Shown: positions 40,856-54,060, counted from the first letter of the stretch. The stretch is DNA of 64,000 nt from Coriaria nepalensis (GCA_027186245.1 CP114482.1:30461209-30525208), one strand, 5' to 3'. The notes: generated by a model not told the origin, from the letters alone. Numbers and translations: made by a program.

Positions 40856-43580
40856 CGAAACTTGTATATAAAGTGTGAAAGTAGAGTTCGTTTTAATCGC
40901 AATCATAAGATGTATTGGCTTGAGCACACTCATGAAAATGATTTTAAGGTAAAATAAATGAACACATGTCCCGCAAAGGACATTAAAATGTTGTGCACAA
41001 AACTCGTTTTTGAAGTGCAAAAATAGAATTTATTCGAATCGCCATCATATGACTTATTAGCTTTAGTTGACTCATTGACATGATTTTAAGGTGAAACCAA
41101 GGCACACGTGTCCCCTAAAGGTCATTAGCATGTTGTGCACGAAACTCGTGTATAAAGTGCACAAGTAGAATTCGATCTAATCACAATCATAAAATGTATT
41201 GGCTTTAGGTGACTTATTAAAATGATTTTAAGTTAAAACAAATGACCACATGTCCAGCAAAGGTCATTTGAACGTTGTGCACAAAAGTCGTGTTTCAAGT
41301 GCAAAAACAGAATTTGTTCGTCTCACCATCATATGACTAATTGGCTTGGGGTGACTCATTGACATAATTTTAAGGTGAAACCAAGGCACACGTGTCCCCC
41401 AAAGGTCATTAGCATGTTGTGCACGAAACTCGTGTATAATATGCAAAAGTAGAATTCGTTCTAATCACAATCATAAGATGTATTGGCTTGAGGTGACTCA
41501 TGAAAATGATTTTAAGGTGAAACAAATGCACACATGTCCCGCAAATGACATTAGAATGTTATGCACAAAACTCGTGTTTGAAGTCCAAAAACAGAATTTG
41601 TTCGAATCACCATCATATGACTTATTGGCTTGGGGTGACTCATTAACATGATTTTAAGGTGAAACCAAGGCACACGTGTCCCCCAAAGGTCATTAGCATG
41701 TTGTGGACGAAACTTGTGTATAAAGTGTGAAAGTAGAATTCGTGCTAATCGCAATCATAAGATGTATTGGCTTGAGCACACTCATGAAAATGATTTAAAG
41801 GTAAAAGAAATGAACACATGTCCCGCAAAGGACATTAGAATGTTGTGCACAAAACTCGGGTTTGAAGTGCAAAAATAGAATTTGTTCGAATCACCTTCAT
41901 ATGACTTATTGGCTTGGGGTGACTCATTGACATGATTTTAAGGTGAAACCGAGGCACACGTGTCCCCCAAAGCTCATTAGAATGTTGTGCACGAAAGACG
42001 TGTATAATGTGGAAAAGTACAATTCGTTCTCATCACAATCATAAGATCTATTGGCTTGAGGTGACTCATGAAAATGATTTTAAGGTTAAACAAATGCACA
42101 CATGTCCCGCAAATGACATTAGAATGTTATGCACAAAACTCGTGTTTGAAGTGCAAAAACGGAATTTGTTCGAATCACCATCATATGACTTCTTGGCTTG
42201 GGGTGACTCATTGACATAATTTTAAGGTGAAACTAAGGCACACGTCTCCCCCAAAGGTCATTAACTGGTTGTGCCCGAAACTCGTGTATAATGTGCAAAA
42301 GTAGAATTCGTTCTAATCACAATCATAAGATGAATTGGCTTGAGGTGACTCATGAAAATGATTTTAAGGTGAAACAATTGCACACATGTCCCGCAAAGGA
42401 CATTAGAATGTTGTGCACAAAACTCGTGTTTGATGTGCAAAAACAGAATTTGTTCGAATCACCATCATATGACTTATTGGCTTGGGGTGACTCATTAACA
42501 TGATTTTAAGGTGAAACCAAGGCACACGTGTCCCCCAAAGGTCATTACCATGTTGTGCACGAAACTTGTATATAAAGTGTGAAAGTAGAGTTCGTTTTAA
42601 TCGCAATCATAAGATGTATTGGCTTGAGCACACTCATGAAAATGATTTTAAGGTAAAATAAATGAACACATGTCCCGCAAAGGACATTAAAATGTTGTGC
42701 ACAAAACTCGTTTTTGAAGTGTAAAAATAGAATTTATTCGAATCGCCATCATATGACTTATTAGCTTTAGTTGACTCATTGACATGATTTTAAGGTGAAA
42801 CCAAGGCACACGTGTCCCCTAAAGGTCATTAGCATGTTGTGCACGAAACTCGTGTATAAAGTGCACAAGTAGAATTCGATCTAAGCACAATCATAAAATG
42901 TATTGGCTTGAGGTGACTTATTAAAATGATTTTAAGTTAAAACAAATGACCACATGTCCAGCAAAGGTCATTTGAACGTTGTGCACAAAAGTCGTGTTTC
43001 AAGTGCAAAAACAGAATTTGTTCGTCTCACCATCATATGACTAATTGGCTTGGGGTGACTCATTGACATAATTTTAAGGTGAAACCAAGGCACACGTGTC
43101 CCCCAAAGGTCATTAGCATGTTGTGCACGAAACTCGTGTATAATATGCAAAAGTAGAATTCGTTCTAATCACAATCATAAGATGTATTGGCTTGAGGTGA
43201 CTCATGAAAATGATTTTAAGGTGAAACAAATGCACACATGTCCCGCAAATGACATTAGAATGTTATGCACCAAACTCGTGTTTGAAGTGCAAAAACGGAA
43301 TTTGTTCGAATCACCATCATATGACTTATTGGCTTGGGGTGACTCATTAACATGATTGTAAGGTGAAAGCAAGGCACACGTGTCCCCAAAAGGTCCTTAG
43401 CATGTTGTGCACGAAACTTGTGTATAAAGTGTGAAAGTAGAATTCGTTCTAATCGCAATCATTAGATGTATTGGCTTGAGGTGACTCATGAAAATGATTT
43501 TAAGGTGAAACAATTGAACCCATGTCCCGCAAAGGACAATAGAATGTTGTGCACAAAACTCGTGTTTGAAGTGCAAAGAC
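40630..43580 (+). repeat. 1,704-bp duplication, also related to 35.5-36.8 kb at 6,816 bp
   Basis: The segment from about 40,630 to 41,580 matches about 42,334-43,284 at an offset of 1,704 bp (12 monomers). The marker is CTTGTATATAAAGTGTG followed by GTAGAGTTCGTTTTAATC at 40,861 and 42,565. The second copy and its continuation (about 42,346-43,576) also match about 35,530-36,760 at 6,816 bp (48 monomers, 24 dimers). That match includes the rare ATGCACCAAACTCG and AAAACGGAATTTG variants at 36,450/43,266. The same module therefore appears three times with different neighbours. Confidence 0.8.
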
Positions 43581-43631
43581 AGAATTCGTTCTAATCGCAA
43601 TCATAAAATGTATTGGCTTGAGGTGACCCAT
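43490..43631 (+). repeat. Chimeric monomer, B front joined to A back
   Basis: This 142-bp unit opens as type B (GAAAATG...GAAACAATTGAACC, GGACAATAGAATG) and runs through GTTTGAAGTGCAAAGACAG. It then changes to the type A ending GAATTCGTTCTAATCGCAATC. It is followed by a normal B opening, so the A/B alternation slips by one monomer here. Monomer length is unchanged, as expected from exchange between aligned monomers. Confidence 0.8.
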
Positions 43632-44199
43632 GAAAATGATTTTAAGGTGAAATAAATGCACACATGTCCTGCAAAGGACATTAGAATGTTGTGCACAAAA
43701 CTCGTGTTTGAAGTGCAAAAACAGAATTTGTTCGAATCACCATCATATGACTTATTGGCTTGGGGTGACTCATTGACATGATTTTAAGGTGAAACCAAGG
43801 CACACGTGTCCCCCAAAGGTCATTAGCATGTTGTGCACGAAACTCGTGTATAAAGTGCAAAAGTAGAATTCGTTCTAATCACAATCATACGATGTATTGC
43901 ATTAAGGTGACTCATTAAAATGATTTTAAGGTAAAACAAATGCACACATGTCCAACGAAGGACATGAGAATGTTGTGCACAAAACTCGTCTTTGAAGTGC
44001 AAAAATAGAATTTATTCGAATCGCCATCATATGACTTATTAGCTTGAGATGACTCAGTGACATGATTTTAAGGTGAAACCAAGGCACACGTGTCCCCCAA
44101 AGGTCGTTAGCATGTTGTGCACAAAACTTATGAATAAAGTGTGAAAGTAGAATTCGTTCTAATCGCAATCATAAGATGTATTGGCCTGAGCTGACTCAT

Positions 44200-44340
44200 T
44201 AAAATGATTTTAAGGTAAAACAAATGAACACATGTCCCCCAAAGGTCATTAGCATGTTGTGCACGAAACTTGTGTATAAAGTGTGAAAGTAGAATTGTTC
44301 TAATCGCAATCATAAGATGTATTGGCTTGAGCTGACTCAT
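44200..44340 (+). repeat. Chimeric 141-bp monomer (B front / A back), copy 1
   Basis: The unit opens as type B (TAAAATGATTTTAAGG, AAACAAATGAACACATGTC). It switches within ATGTCCCCCAAAGG to a type A body (GGTCATTAGCATGTTGTGCACG) and ending. It also carries a 1-bp deletion (GAATTGTTCTAATC for GAATTCGTTCTAATC). It lies between a normal A and a normal B monomer, making an A-chimera-B trimer. Further copies are at 46,045, 48,457 and 49,592. Confidence 0.85.
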
Positions 44341-46044
44341 TAAAATGATTTTAAGGTAAAACAAATGAACACATGTCCAACAAAGGACATTAGAATGTTT
44401 TGCACAAAACTCGTGTTTGAAGTGCAAAAACAGAATTTGTTCGAATCACCATCATATGACTTATTGGCTTGGGGTGACTCATTAACCGGATCTTAAGGTG
44501 AAACCAAGGCACACGTGTCCCCCAAAGGTCATTAGCATGTTGTGCACGAAACTTGAGTATAAAGTGTGACAGTAGAATTCGTTCTAATCGCAATGATAAT
44601 ATGTATTGGCTAGAGCACACTCATGAAAATGATTTTAAGGTAAAACAAATGAACACATGTCCCACAATGGATATTAGAATGTTGTGCACAAAACTCATGT
44701 TTGAAGTGCAAAAATAGAATTTATTCGAATCGCCATCATATGACTTATTAGATTGAGATGACTCATTGAGATGATTTTAAGGTGAAACCAAGGCACACGT
44801 GTCCCCCAAAGGTCATTAGAATGTTGTGCATGAAACACGTGTATAATGTGCAAAAGTAGAATTCATTCTACTCACAATCATAAGATGTATTGGCTTGAGG
44901 TGACTCATGAAAATGATTTTAAGGTGACACAAATGCACACATGTCCCGCAAATGACATTAGAATCTTATGCACAAAACTCGTGTTTGAAGTGCAAAGACA
45001 GAATTTGTTCGAATCACCATCATATGACTTATTGGCTTGGGGTGACTCATTGACATGATTTTAAGGTGAAACCAAGGCACACGTGTCCCCCAAAGGTCAT
45101 TAGCATATTTTGCTCGAAACTCGTGTATAAAGTGCAAAAGTAGAATTCGTTCTAATCGCAATCATAAGATGTATTGGCTTGAGGTGACTCATGAAAATGA
45201 TTTTAAAGTGAAACAAATGCACACATGTCCTGCAAAGGACATTAGAATGTTATGCACAAAACTCGTGTTTGAAGTGCGAAAACAGAATTTGTTCGAATCA
45301 CCATCATATGACTTATTGGCTTTGGGTGACTCATTAACATGATTTTAAGGTGAAACCAAGGCACACGTGTTGCCCAAAGGTCATTAGCATGTTGTGCACG
45401 AAACTTGTGTATAAAGTGTGAAAGTAGAATTCGTTCTAATCGCAATCATAAGATGTATTGGCTTGAGCACACTCATGAAAATGATTTTAAGGTAAAAGAA
45501 ATGCACACATGTCCCGCAAAGCAAATTGGAATGTTGGGCACAAAACTTGTGTTTGAAGTGTAAAAATAGAATTTATTCGAATCGCCATCATATGACTTAT
45601 TAGCTTGAGTTGACTCATTGACATGATTTTAAGGTGAAAGCAAGGCACACGTGTCCCCTAAAGGTCATTAGCATGTTGTGCACGAAACTCGTATATAAAG
45701 TGCAAAAGTAGAATTCATTCTAATCACAATCATACGATGTATTGCATTAAGGTGACTCATTAAAATGATTTTAAGGTAAAACAAATGCACACATGTCCAA
45801 CGAAGGACATGAGAATGTTGTGCACAAAACTCGTGTTTGAAGTGCAAAAATATAATTTATTCGAAGCGCCATGATATGACTTATTAGCTCGAGATGACTC
45901 AGTGACATGATTTTAAGGTGAAACCAAGGCACACGTGTCCCCCAAAGGTCATTAGCATGTTGTGCACAAAACTTGTGAATAAAGTGTGAAAGTAGAATTC
46001 GTTTTAATCGCAATCATAAGATGTATTGGCTTGAGCTGACTCAT

Positions 46045-46185
46045 TAAAATGATTTTAAGGTAAAACAAATGAACACATGTCCCCCAAAGGTCATTAGCAT
46101 GTTGTGCACGAAACTTCTGTATAAAGTGTGAAAGTAGAATTGTTCTAATCGCAATCATAAGATGTATTGGCTTGAGCTGACTCAT
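46045..46185 (+). repeat. Chimeric 141-bp monomer (B front / A back), copy 2
   Basis: It has the same switch point and the same 1-bp deletion (GAATTGTTC) as the unit at 44,200. It lies 1,845 bp downstream of that unit (13 monomers minus 1 bp). Flanking A and B monomers also match, including CATACGATGTATTGCATTAAGG upstream, so the whole 13-monomer block was copied. Confidence 0.85.
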
Positions 46186-48456
46186 TAAAATGATTTTAAG
46201 GTAAAACAAATGAACACATGTCCAACAAAGGACATTAGAATGTTTTGCACAAAACTCGTGTGTGAAGTGCAAAAATAGAATTTATTCGAATCGCCATCAT
46301 ATGACATATTAGCTTGAGATGACTCATTGACATGATTTTAAGGTGAAATCAAGGCACACGTGTCCCCCAAAGGTCATTAGAATGTTGTGCACGAAACACG
46401 TGTATAATGTGCAAAAGTGGAATTCGTTCTAATTACAATCATAAGATGTATTGGCTTGAGGTGACTCATGAAAATGATTTTAAGGTGAAATAAATGCACA
46501 CATGTCCTGCAAAGGACATTAGAATGCTATGCACAAAACTCGTGTTTGAAGTGCGAAAACAGAATTTGTTCGAATCACCATCATATGACTTATTGGCTTG
46601 GGGTGACTCATTAACCTGATCTTAAGGTGAAACCAAGGCACACGTGTCCCCCAAAGGTCATTAGCATGTTGTGCACGAAACTTGTGTATAAAGTGTGACA
46701 GTAGAATTCGTTCTAATCGCAATCATAAAATGTATTGGCTTGAGCACACTCATGAAAATGATTTTAAGATAAAACAAATGAACACATGTCCCGCAAAGAA
46801 CATTAGAATGTTGTGCACAAAACTCGTGTTTCAAGTGCAAAAATAGAATTTATTCGAATCGCCATCAAATGACTTATTAGCTAGAGATGACTCATTGACA
46901 TGATTTTAAGGTGAAGCCAAGGCACACGTGTCCCCCAAAGGTCATTAGAATGTTGTGCACGAAACACGTGTATAATGTGCAAAAGTAGAATTCGTTCTAA
47001 TCACAATCATAAGATGTATTGGCTTGAGGTGACTCATGAAAATGATTTTAAGGTGAAACAAATGCACACATGTCCCGCAAATGACATTAGAATGTTATGC
47101 AAAAAACTCGTGTTTGAAGTGCAAAGACAGAATTTGTTCGAATCACCATCATATGACTTATTTGCTTAGGGTGACTCATTGACATGATTTTAAGGTGAAA
47201 CCAAGGCACACGTGTCCCCCAAAGGTCATTAGCATGTTATGCACGAAACTCGTGTATAAAGTGCTAAAGTAGAATTCGTTCTAATCGCAATCATAAAATG
47301 TATTGGCTTGAGGTGACTCATTAAAATGATTCTAAGGCAAAACAAATGCACACATGTCCAGCAAAGATCATTAGAATGTTGTGCACAAAACTCGTGTTTC
47401 TAGTGCAAAAACAGAATTTGTTTGAATCACCATCATATGACTTATTGGCTTGGGGTGACTCATTGACTTGATTTTAAGCTGAAACCAAGGCACACGTGTC
47501 CCCCAAAGGTCATTAGCATGTTGTGCACGAAACTCGTGTATAAAGTGCAAAAGTAGTATTCGTTCTAATCGCAATCATAAAATGTATTGGCTTGAGGTGA
47601 CTCATTAAAATGATTCTAAGGCAAAACAAATGAACACATGTCCAGCAAAGATCATTGAATGTTGTGCACAAAACTCGTGTTTCTAGTGCAAAAACAGAAT
47701 TTGTTTGAATCACCATCATATGACTTATTGGCTTGGGGTGACTCATTGACATGATTTTAAGCTGAAACCAAGGCACACGTGTCCCCCAAAGGTCATTAGC
47801 ATGTTGTGCACGAAACTCGTGTACAAAGTGCAAAAGTAGAATTCATTCTAATCGGAATCAAAAGATGTATTGGCTTGAGGTGACCCATGAAAATGATTTT
47901 AAGGTGAAATAAATGCACACATGACCTGCAAAGGACATTAGAATGTTATGCACAAAACTCGTGTTTGAAGTGCAAAGACAGAATTTGTTCGAATCACCAT
48001 CATATGAGTTATTGGCTTGGGATGACTCATTGACATGATTTTAAGGTGAAACCAAGGCACACGTGTCCCCCAAAGGTCATTAGCATGTTGTGCACGAAAC
48101 TCGAGTATAAAGTGCAAAAGTAGAATTCGTTCTAATCGCAATCATAAGATGTATTTGCTTGAGGTGACTCATGAAAATGATTTTAAAGTGAAACAAATGC
48201 ACACATGTCCTGCAAAGGACATTAGAATGTTATGCACAAAACTCGTGTTTGAAGTGCGAAAACAGAATTTGTTCGAATCACCATCATATGACTTATTGGC
48301 TTGGGGCGACTCATTAACATGATTTTAAGGTGAAACCAAGGCACACGTGTTGCCCAAAGGTCATTAGCATGTTGTGCACGAAACTTGTGTATAAAGTGTG
48401 AAAGTAGAATTCGTTCTAATCGCAATCATAGGATGTATTGGCTTGAGCTGACTCAT

Positions 48457-48597
48457 TAAAATGATTTTAAGGTAAAACAAATGAACACATGTCCCCCAAA
48501 GGTCATTAGCATGTTGTGCACGAAACTTGTGTATAAAGTGTGGAAGTAGAATTGTTCTAATCGCAATCATAAGATGTATTGGCTTGAGCTGACTCAT
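48457..48597 (+). repeat. Chimeric 141-bp monomer (B front / A back), copy 3
   Basis: It has the same junction and GAATTGTTC deletion as copies 1 and 2, 2,412 bp after copy 2 (17 monomers minus 2 bp). It carries the private change GTGTGGAAGTAG, shared only with the copy at 49,592. It is followed by a B monomer with ATGTCCAACAAAGGAAATTAG. Confidence 0.85.
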
Positions 48598-48739
48598 TAA
48601 AATGATTTTAAGGTAAAACAAATGAACACATGTCCAACAAAGGAAATTAGAATGTTTTGCACAAAACTCGTGTTTGAAGTGCAAAAATAGAATTTATTCG
48701 AATCGCCATCATATGACTTATTAGCTTGAGATGACTCAT

Positions 48740-48881
48740 TGACATGATTTTAAGGTGAAACCAAGGCACACTTGTCCCCCAAAGGTCATTAGAATGTTGT
48801 GCACGAAACACGTGTTTGAAGTGCAAAAACAGAATTTGTTCGAATCACCATCATATGACTTATTGGCTTGGGGTGACTCAT
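48740..48881 (+). repeat. Reciprocal chimeric monomer (A front / B back), copy 1
   Basis: This unit opens as type A (TGACATG, GAAACCAAGGCACAC) through GTGCACGAAACACGTG. It then changes to a type B ending (TTTGAAGTGCAAAAACAG, TTCGAATCACCATC). It is the reciprocal of the B/A chimera at 48,457 just upstream, and it restores the A/B phase that the other disturbed. Confidence 0.8.
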
Positions 48882-49591
48882 TGACATGATTTTAAGGTGA
48901 AACCAAGGCACACGTGTCCCCCAAAAGTCATTAGCATGTTGTGCACGAAACTTGTGTATAAAGTGTGATAGTAGAATTCGTTCTAATCGCAATCATAAGA
49001 TGTATTGGCTTGAGCACACTCATGAAAATGATTTTAAGGTAAAACAAATGAACACATGTCCCGCAAAGAACATTAGAATGTTGTGCACAAAACTCGTGTT
49101 TGAAGTGCAAAAATAGAATTTATTCGAATCGCCATCATATGACTTATTAGCTTGAGATGACTCATTGACATGATTTTAAGGTGAAGCCAAGGCACACGTG
49201 TCCCCCAAAGGTCATTAGAATGTTGTGCACGAAACACGTGTATAATGTGCAAAAGTAGAATTCGTTCTAATCACAATCATAAGATGTATTGGCTTGAGGT
49301 GACTCATGAAAATGATTTTAAGGTGAAACAAATGCACACATGTGCCGCAAATGACATTAGAATGTTATGCACAAAACTCGTGCTTGAAGTGCAAAGACAG
49401 AATTTGTTCGAATCACCATCATATGACTTATTTGGTTGGGGTGACTCATTAACATGATCTTAAGGTGAAACCAAGGCACACGTGTCCCCCAAAGGTCATT
49501 AGCATGTTGTGCACGAAACTTGTGTATAAAGTGTGAAAGTAGAATTCGTTCTAATCGCAAGCATAAGATGTATTGGCTTGAGGTGACTCAT

Positions 49592-49732
49592 GAAAATGAT
49601 TTTAAGGTAAAACAAATGAACACATGTCCCCCAAAGGTCATTAGCATGTTGTGCACAAAACTTGTGTATAAAGTGTGGAAGTAGAATTGTTCTAATCGCA
49701 ATCATAAGATGTATTGGCTTGAGCTGACTCAT
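49592..49732 (+). repeat. Chimeric 141-bp monomer (B front / A back), copy 4
   Basis: It lies 1,135 bp after copy 3 (8 monomers minus 1 bp) and shares GTGTGGAAGTAGAATTGTTC with it. Its opening is GAAAATG where copies 1-3 have TAAAATG, so the front half may have been replaced by another exchange. Confidence 0.85.
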
Positions 49733-49874
49733 TAAAATGATTTTAAGGTAAAACAAATGAACACATGTCCAACAAAGGAAATTAGAATGTTTTGCACAAA
49801 ACTCGTGTTTGAAGTGCAAAAATAGAATTTATTCGAATCGCCATCATATGACTTATTAGCTTGAGATGACTCAT

Positions 49875-50016
49875 TGACATGATTTTAAGGTGAAACCAAG
49901 GCACACTTGTCCCCCAAAGGACATTAGAATGTTATGCACAAAACACGTGTTTGAAGTGCAAAAACAGAATTTGTTCGAATCACCATCATATGACTTATTG
50001 GCTTGGGGTGACTCAT
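49875..50016 (+). repeat. Reciprocal chimeric monomer (A front / B back), copy 2
   Basis: It opens as type A (GAAACCAAGGCACACTTGTC) and switches earlier than the unit at 48,740. From CCCAAAGGACATTAGAATG onward the body is type B (TTATGCACAAAACACGTG, TTTGAAGTGC). It lies 1,135 bp from the first reciprocal chimera, in step with the 48,457/49,592 pair. Confidence 0.75.
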
Positions 50017-50299
50017 TAACTTGATCTTAAGGTGAAACCAAGGCACACGTGTCCCCCAAAAGTCATTAGCATGTTGTGCACGAAACTTGTGTATAAAGTG
50101 TGATAGTAGAATTCGTTCTAATCGCAATCATAAGATGTATTGGCTTGAGCACACTCATGAAAATGATTTTAAGGTAAAACAAATGAACACATGTCCCGCA
50201 AAGAACATTAGAATGTTGTGCACAAAACTCGTGTTTGAAGTGCAAAAATAGAATTTATTCGAATCACTATCATATGACTTATTAGCTTGAGATGACTCA

Positions 50300-53200
50300 T
50301 TGACATGATTTTATGGTGAAACCAAGGCACACATGTCCCCCAAATGTCATTTCCATATTGTGCAAGAAACTTGTGTATAAAGTGCAAAAGTAGAATTCGT
50401 TCTAATCAGAATCATAAGATGTATTGCCTTAAGGTGACTCATTAAAATAATTTTAAGGTGAAACAAATGCACACATGTCCCGCAAAGGACATTAGAATGT
50501 TATGCACAAAACTCGTGTTTGAAGTGCAAAAACAGAATTTGTTCGAATCACCATCATATGACTTATTGGCTTGGGGTGACTCATTGACATGATTTTAAGG
50601 TGAAACAAAGGCACACGTGTCCCCCAAAGGTCATTAGCATGTTGTGCACGAAACTCGTGTATAAAGTGCAAAAGTAGAATTCGTTCTAGTCATAATCATA
50701 AGATGTATTGCCTGAAGGTAACTCATTAAAATGATTTTAAGGTAAAACAAATGCACACATGTCCAACGAAGGATTTTAGAATGTTGTGCACAAAACTCGT
50801 GTTTGAAGTGCAAAAATAGAATTTATTTGAATCGCCATCATATGACTTATTAGCTTGATTTGACTCATTGACATGATTTTAAGGTGAAACCAAGGCACAC
50901 GTGTCACCTAAAGGTCATTAGCATGTTGTGCTCGAAACTCGTGTATAAACTGCAAAAGTAGAATTCGTTCGAATCACAATCATAAGATGTACTGGCCTCA
51001 AGTGACTCATGAAAATGATTTTAAGGTAAAACAAATGCACACATGTCCCGCAAAGGACATTAGAATGTTGTCCACAAACCTCGTGTTTGAAGTTCAAAAA
51101 CAAAATTTGTTCGAATCACCATCTTATGACCTATTGGCTTTGGGTGACTCATTGACATGATTTTAAGGTGAAACCAAGGCACACGTGTCCCCCAAAGGTC
51201 ATTACCATGTTGTACACGAAACTCGTGTATAAAGTGCAAAAGTATAATTTTTTCTAATCACAACCATAAGATGTATTGGCTTGGCGTGACTCATTAAATT
51301 GATTTTAATGTAAAACAAATGCACACATGTCGAACGAAGGACATTAGAATGTTGTGCACAAAACTCGTGTTTGAAGTGCAAAAATAGAATTTATTCGAAT
51401 CACCATCATATGACTTATTGGCTTGGTGTGACTAATTGACATGATTTTAAGGCGAAACCAAGGCACACGTGTCCCCCAAAGTTCATTAGCATGTTGTGCA
51501 TGAAACTCGTGTATAAAGTGCAAAAGTAGAATTCGTTGTAATCACAATCATAAGATGTACTGGCTTGGGGTGACTCATAAAATGATTTTAAGGTGAAACA
51601 AATGAACACATGTCCCGCAAAGGACATTAGAATGTTGTGCACAAAACTCGTGTTTGAAGTGCAAAAATAGAATTTATTCGAATCGCCATCATATGACTTA
51701 TTAGCTTGGGTTGACTCATTGACATGATTTTAAGGTGAAACCAAGGCACACGTGTCCCCTAAAGGTCATTAGCATGTTGTGCACGAAACTCGTGTATAAA
51801 CTGCAAAAGTAGAATTCGATCTAATCACAATCATAAGATGTATTGCCTTAAGGTGACTCATGAAAATGATTTTAAGGTGAAACAAATGCACACATGTCCG
51901 GCAAAGGACATTAGAATGTTGTGCAGAAAACTCGGGTTTGAAGTTCAAAAACAAAATTTGTCCGAATCACCATCATATAACCTATTGGCTTGGGGAGACT
52001 CATTGACATTATTTTAAGGTGAAACCAAGGCACACGTGTCCCCCAAAGGTCATTACCATGTTGTGCACGAAACTTGTGTATAAAGTGTGAAAGTAGAATT
52101 CGTTCTAATCGCAATCATAAGATGTATTGGCTTGAGGTGACTCATGAAAATGATTTTAAGGTGAAACAAATGCACACATGTCCCGCAAAGGCCATTAGAA
52201 TGTTGTGCACAAAACTCGTGTTTGAAGTGCAAAAACAGAATTTGTTCGAATCACCATCATATGACTTATTGGCTTGGGGTGACTCATTGACATGATTTTA
52301 AGGTGAAACCAAGGCACACGTGTCCCCCAAAGGTCATTAGCATGTTGTGCACGAAACTTGGGTATAAAGTGCAAAAGTAGAATTCGTTCTAATCACAATC
52401 ATAAGATGTATTGGCTTGAGGTGACTCATTAAAATGATTTTAAGGTAAAACAAATGTACACATGTCAAGCGAAGGACTTTAGCATGTTGTGCACAAAACT
52501 CAAGTTTGAAGTGCAAATATAGAATTTATTCGAATCGCCATCATATGACTTATTAGCTTGAGATGACTCATTGACATGATTTTAAGGTGAAACCAAGGCA
52601 CACGTGTCCCCGAAAGGTCATTAGCATGTTGTGCACGAAACTCGTGTTTAAAATGCAAAAGTAGAATTCGTTCTAATCACAATCACAAGATGTATTGGCA
52701 TGAAGTGACTCATGAAAATGATTTTAAGGGGAAACAAATGCACACATGTCCCGCGAAGGACATTAGAATGTTGTGCAGAAAACTTGTGTTTGAAGTGCAA
52801 AAATAGAATTTGTTCGAATCACCATCAAATGACTTACTGGCTTGGGGTGACTCATTGACATGCTTTTAAGGTGAAACCAAGGCACACGTGTCCCCCAAAG
52901 GTCTTTAGCATGTTGTGCACGAAACTCGGGTATAAAGTGCAAAAGTAGAATTCGTTCTAATCACAATCATAAGATGTATTGGCTTGAGGTGACTCATTAA
53001 AATGATTTTAAGGTAAAACAAATGTACACATGTCAAGCGAAGGACATTAGCATGTTGTGCACAAAACTCATGTTTGAAGTGCAAATATAGAATTTATTCG
53101 AATCGCCATCATATGACTTATTAGCTTGAGATGACTCATTGACATGATTTTAAGGTGAAACCAAGGCACACGTGTCCCCGAAAGGTCATTAGCATGTTGT

Positions 53201-54060
53201 GCACGAAAGTCGTGTATAAAGTACAAAAGTAGAATTCGTTCTAATCACAATCATAAGATGTACTGGCTTGAGGTGACTCATAAAATGATTTTAAGGTGAA
53301 ACAAATGCACACATGTCCCGCAAAGGACATTAGAATGTTGTGCACAAAACTCGTGTTTGAAGTGCAAAAACAGAATTTGTTCGAATCACCATCATATGAC
53401 TTATTGGCTTGGGGTGACTCATTGACATGATTTTAAGGTGAAACCAAGGCACACGTGTCCCCCAAAGGTCATTAGCATGTTGTGTACGAAACTCAGGTAT
53501 AAAGTGCAAAAGTAGAATTCGTTCTAATCACAATCATAAGATGTATTGGCTTGAGGTGACTCATTAAAATGATTTTAAGGTAAAACAAATGTACACATGT
53601 CAAGCGAAGGACATTAGCATGTTGTGCACAAAACTCGTGTTTGAAGTGAAAAAATAGAATTTATTCGAATCGCCATCATATGACTTATTAGCTCGAGATG
53701 ACTCATTGACATGATTTTAAGGTGAAACAATGGCAAACGTGTCCCCTAAAAGTCATTACCATGTTGTGCACGAAACTTGTGTATAAAGTGTGAAAGTAGA
53801 ATTCGTTCTAATCGCAATCATAAGATGTATTGGCTTGAGGTGACTCATGAAAATGATTTTAAGGTAAAATAAATGATCACATGTCCCGCAAAGGACACCA
53901 GAATGTTGTGCACAAAACTCGTGTTTGAAGTGCAAAAATAGAATTTATTCGAATCGCCATCATATGACTTATTAGCTTGAGTTGACTCATTGACATGATT
54001 TTAAGGTGAAACCAAGGCACACATGTCCCTTAAAGGTCATTAGCATGTTGTGCACGAAAC
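50300..54060 (+). repeat. Subfamily 2 dimers with a 568-bp (4-monomer) pattern
   Basis: The variant CATGTCAAGCGAAGG occurs at 52,461, 53,029 and 53,596, about 568 bp apart. Each is followed by GTGCAAATATAG or GTGAAAAAATAG and by the sequence GAGATGACTCATTGACATG. Other local variants are CAAAAACAAAATTTG and CATATAACCTATTGG near 51,960-51,985. No gene or foreign sequence was seen. Confidence 0.75.
52098..52114 (+). other. CENP-B-box-like 17-mer in a type A monomer (example site)
   Basis: The sequence ATTCGTTCTAATCGCAA compares with the mammalian CENP-B box pattern nTTCGnnnnAnnCGGGn. TTCG, A and CG match in register (7 of 9 essential bases), and the final GG does not. Type A copies with ATCACAA in place of ATCGCAA match only 6 of 9. 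The resemblance may be chance, and a CENP-B homologue binding such a site in this organism is unknown. Confidence 0.3.

Larger units (their letters stand above)
43576..50300 (+). repeat. Block where strict A/B alternation breaks down (13-, 17- and 8-monomer spacing)
   Basis: The chimeric monomers listed separately occur in this block only. Their spacing gives periods of 1,845, 2,412 and 1,135 bp, the first two being odd numbers of monomers. Elsewhere in subfamily 2 the repeats I measured step by whole dimers. Other modules in the block repeat with the same steps, for example AAAGCAAATTGGAATGTTGGG near 45,520, also seen near 34,160. Apparent open frames of 99-106 codons here result from the phase slip and the 1-bp deletion, not from coding sequence. 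Confidence 0.8.
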
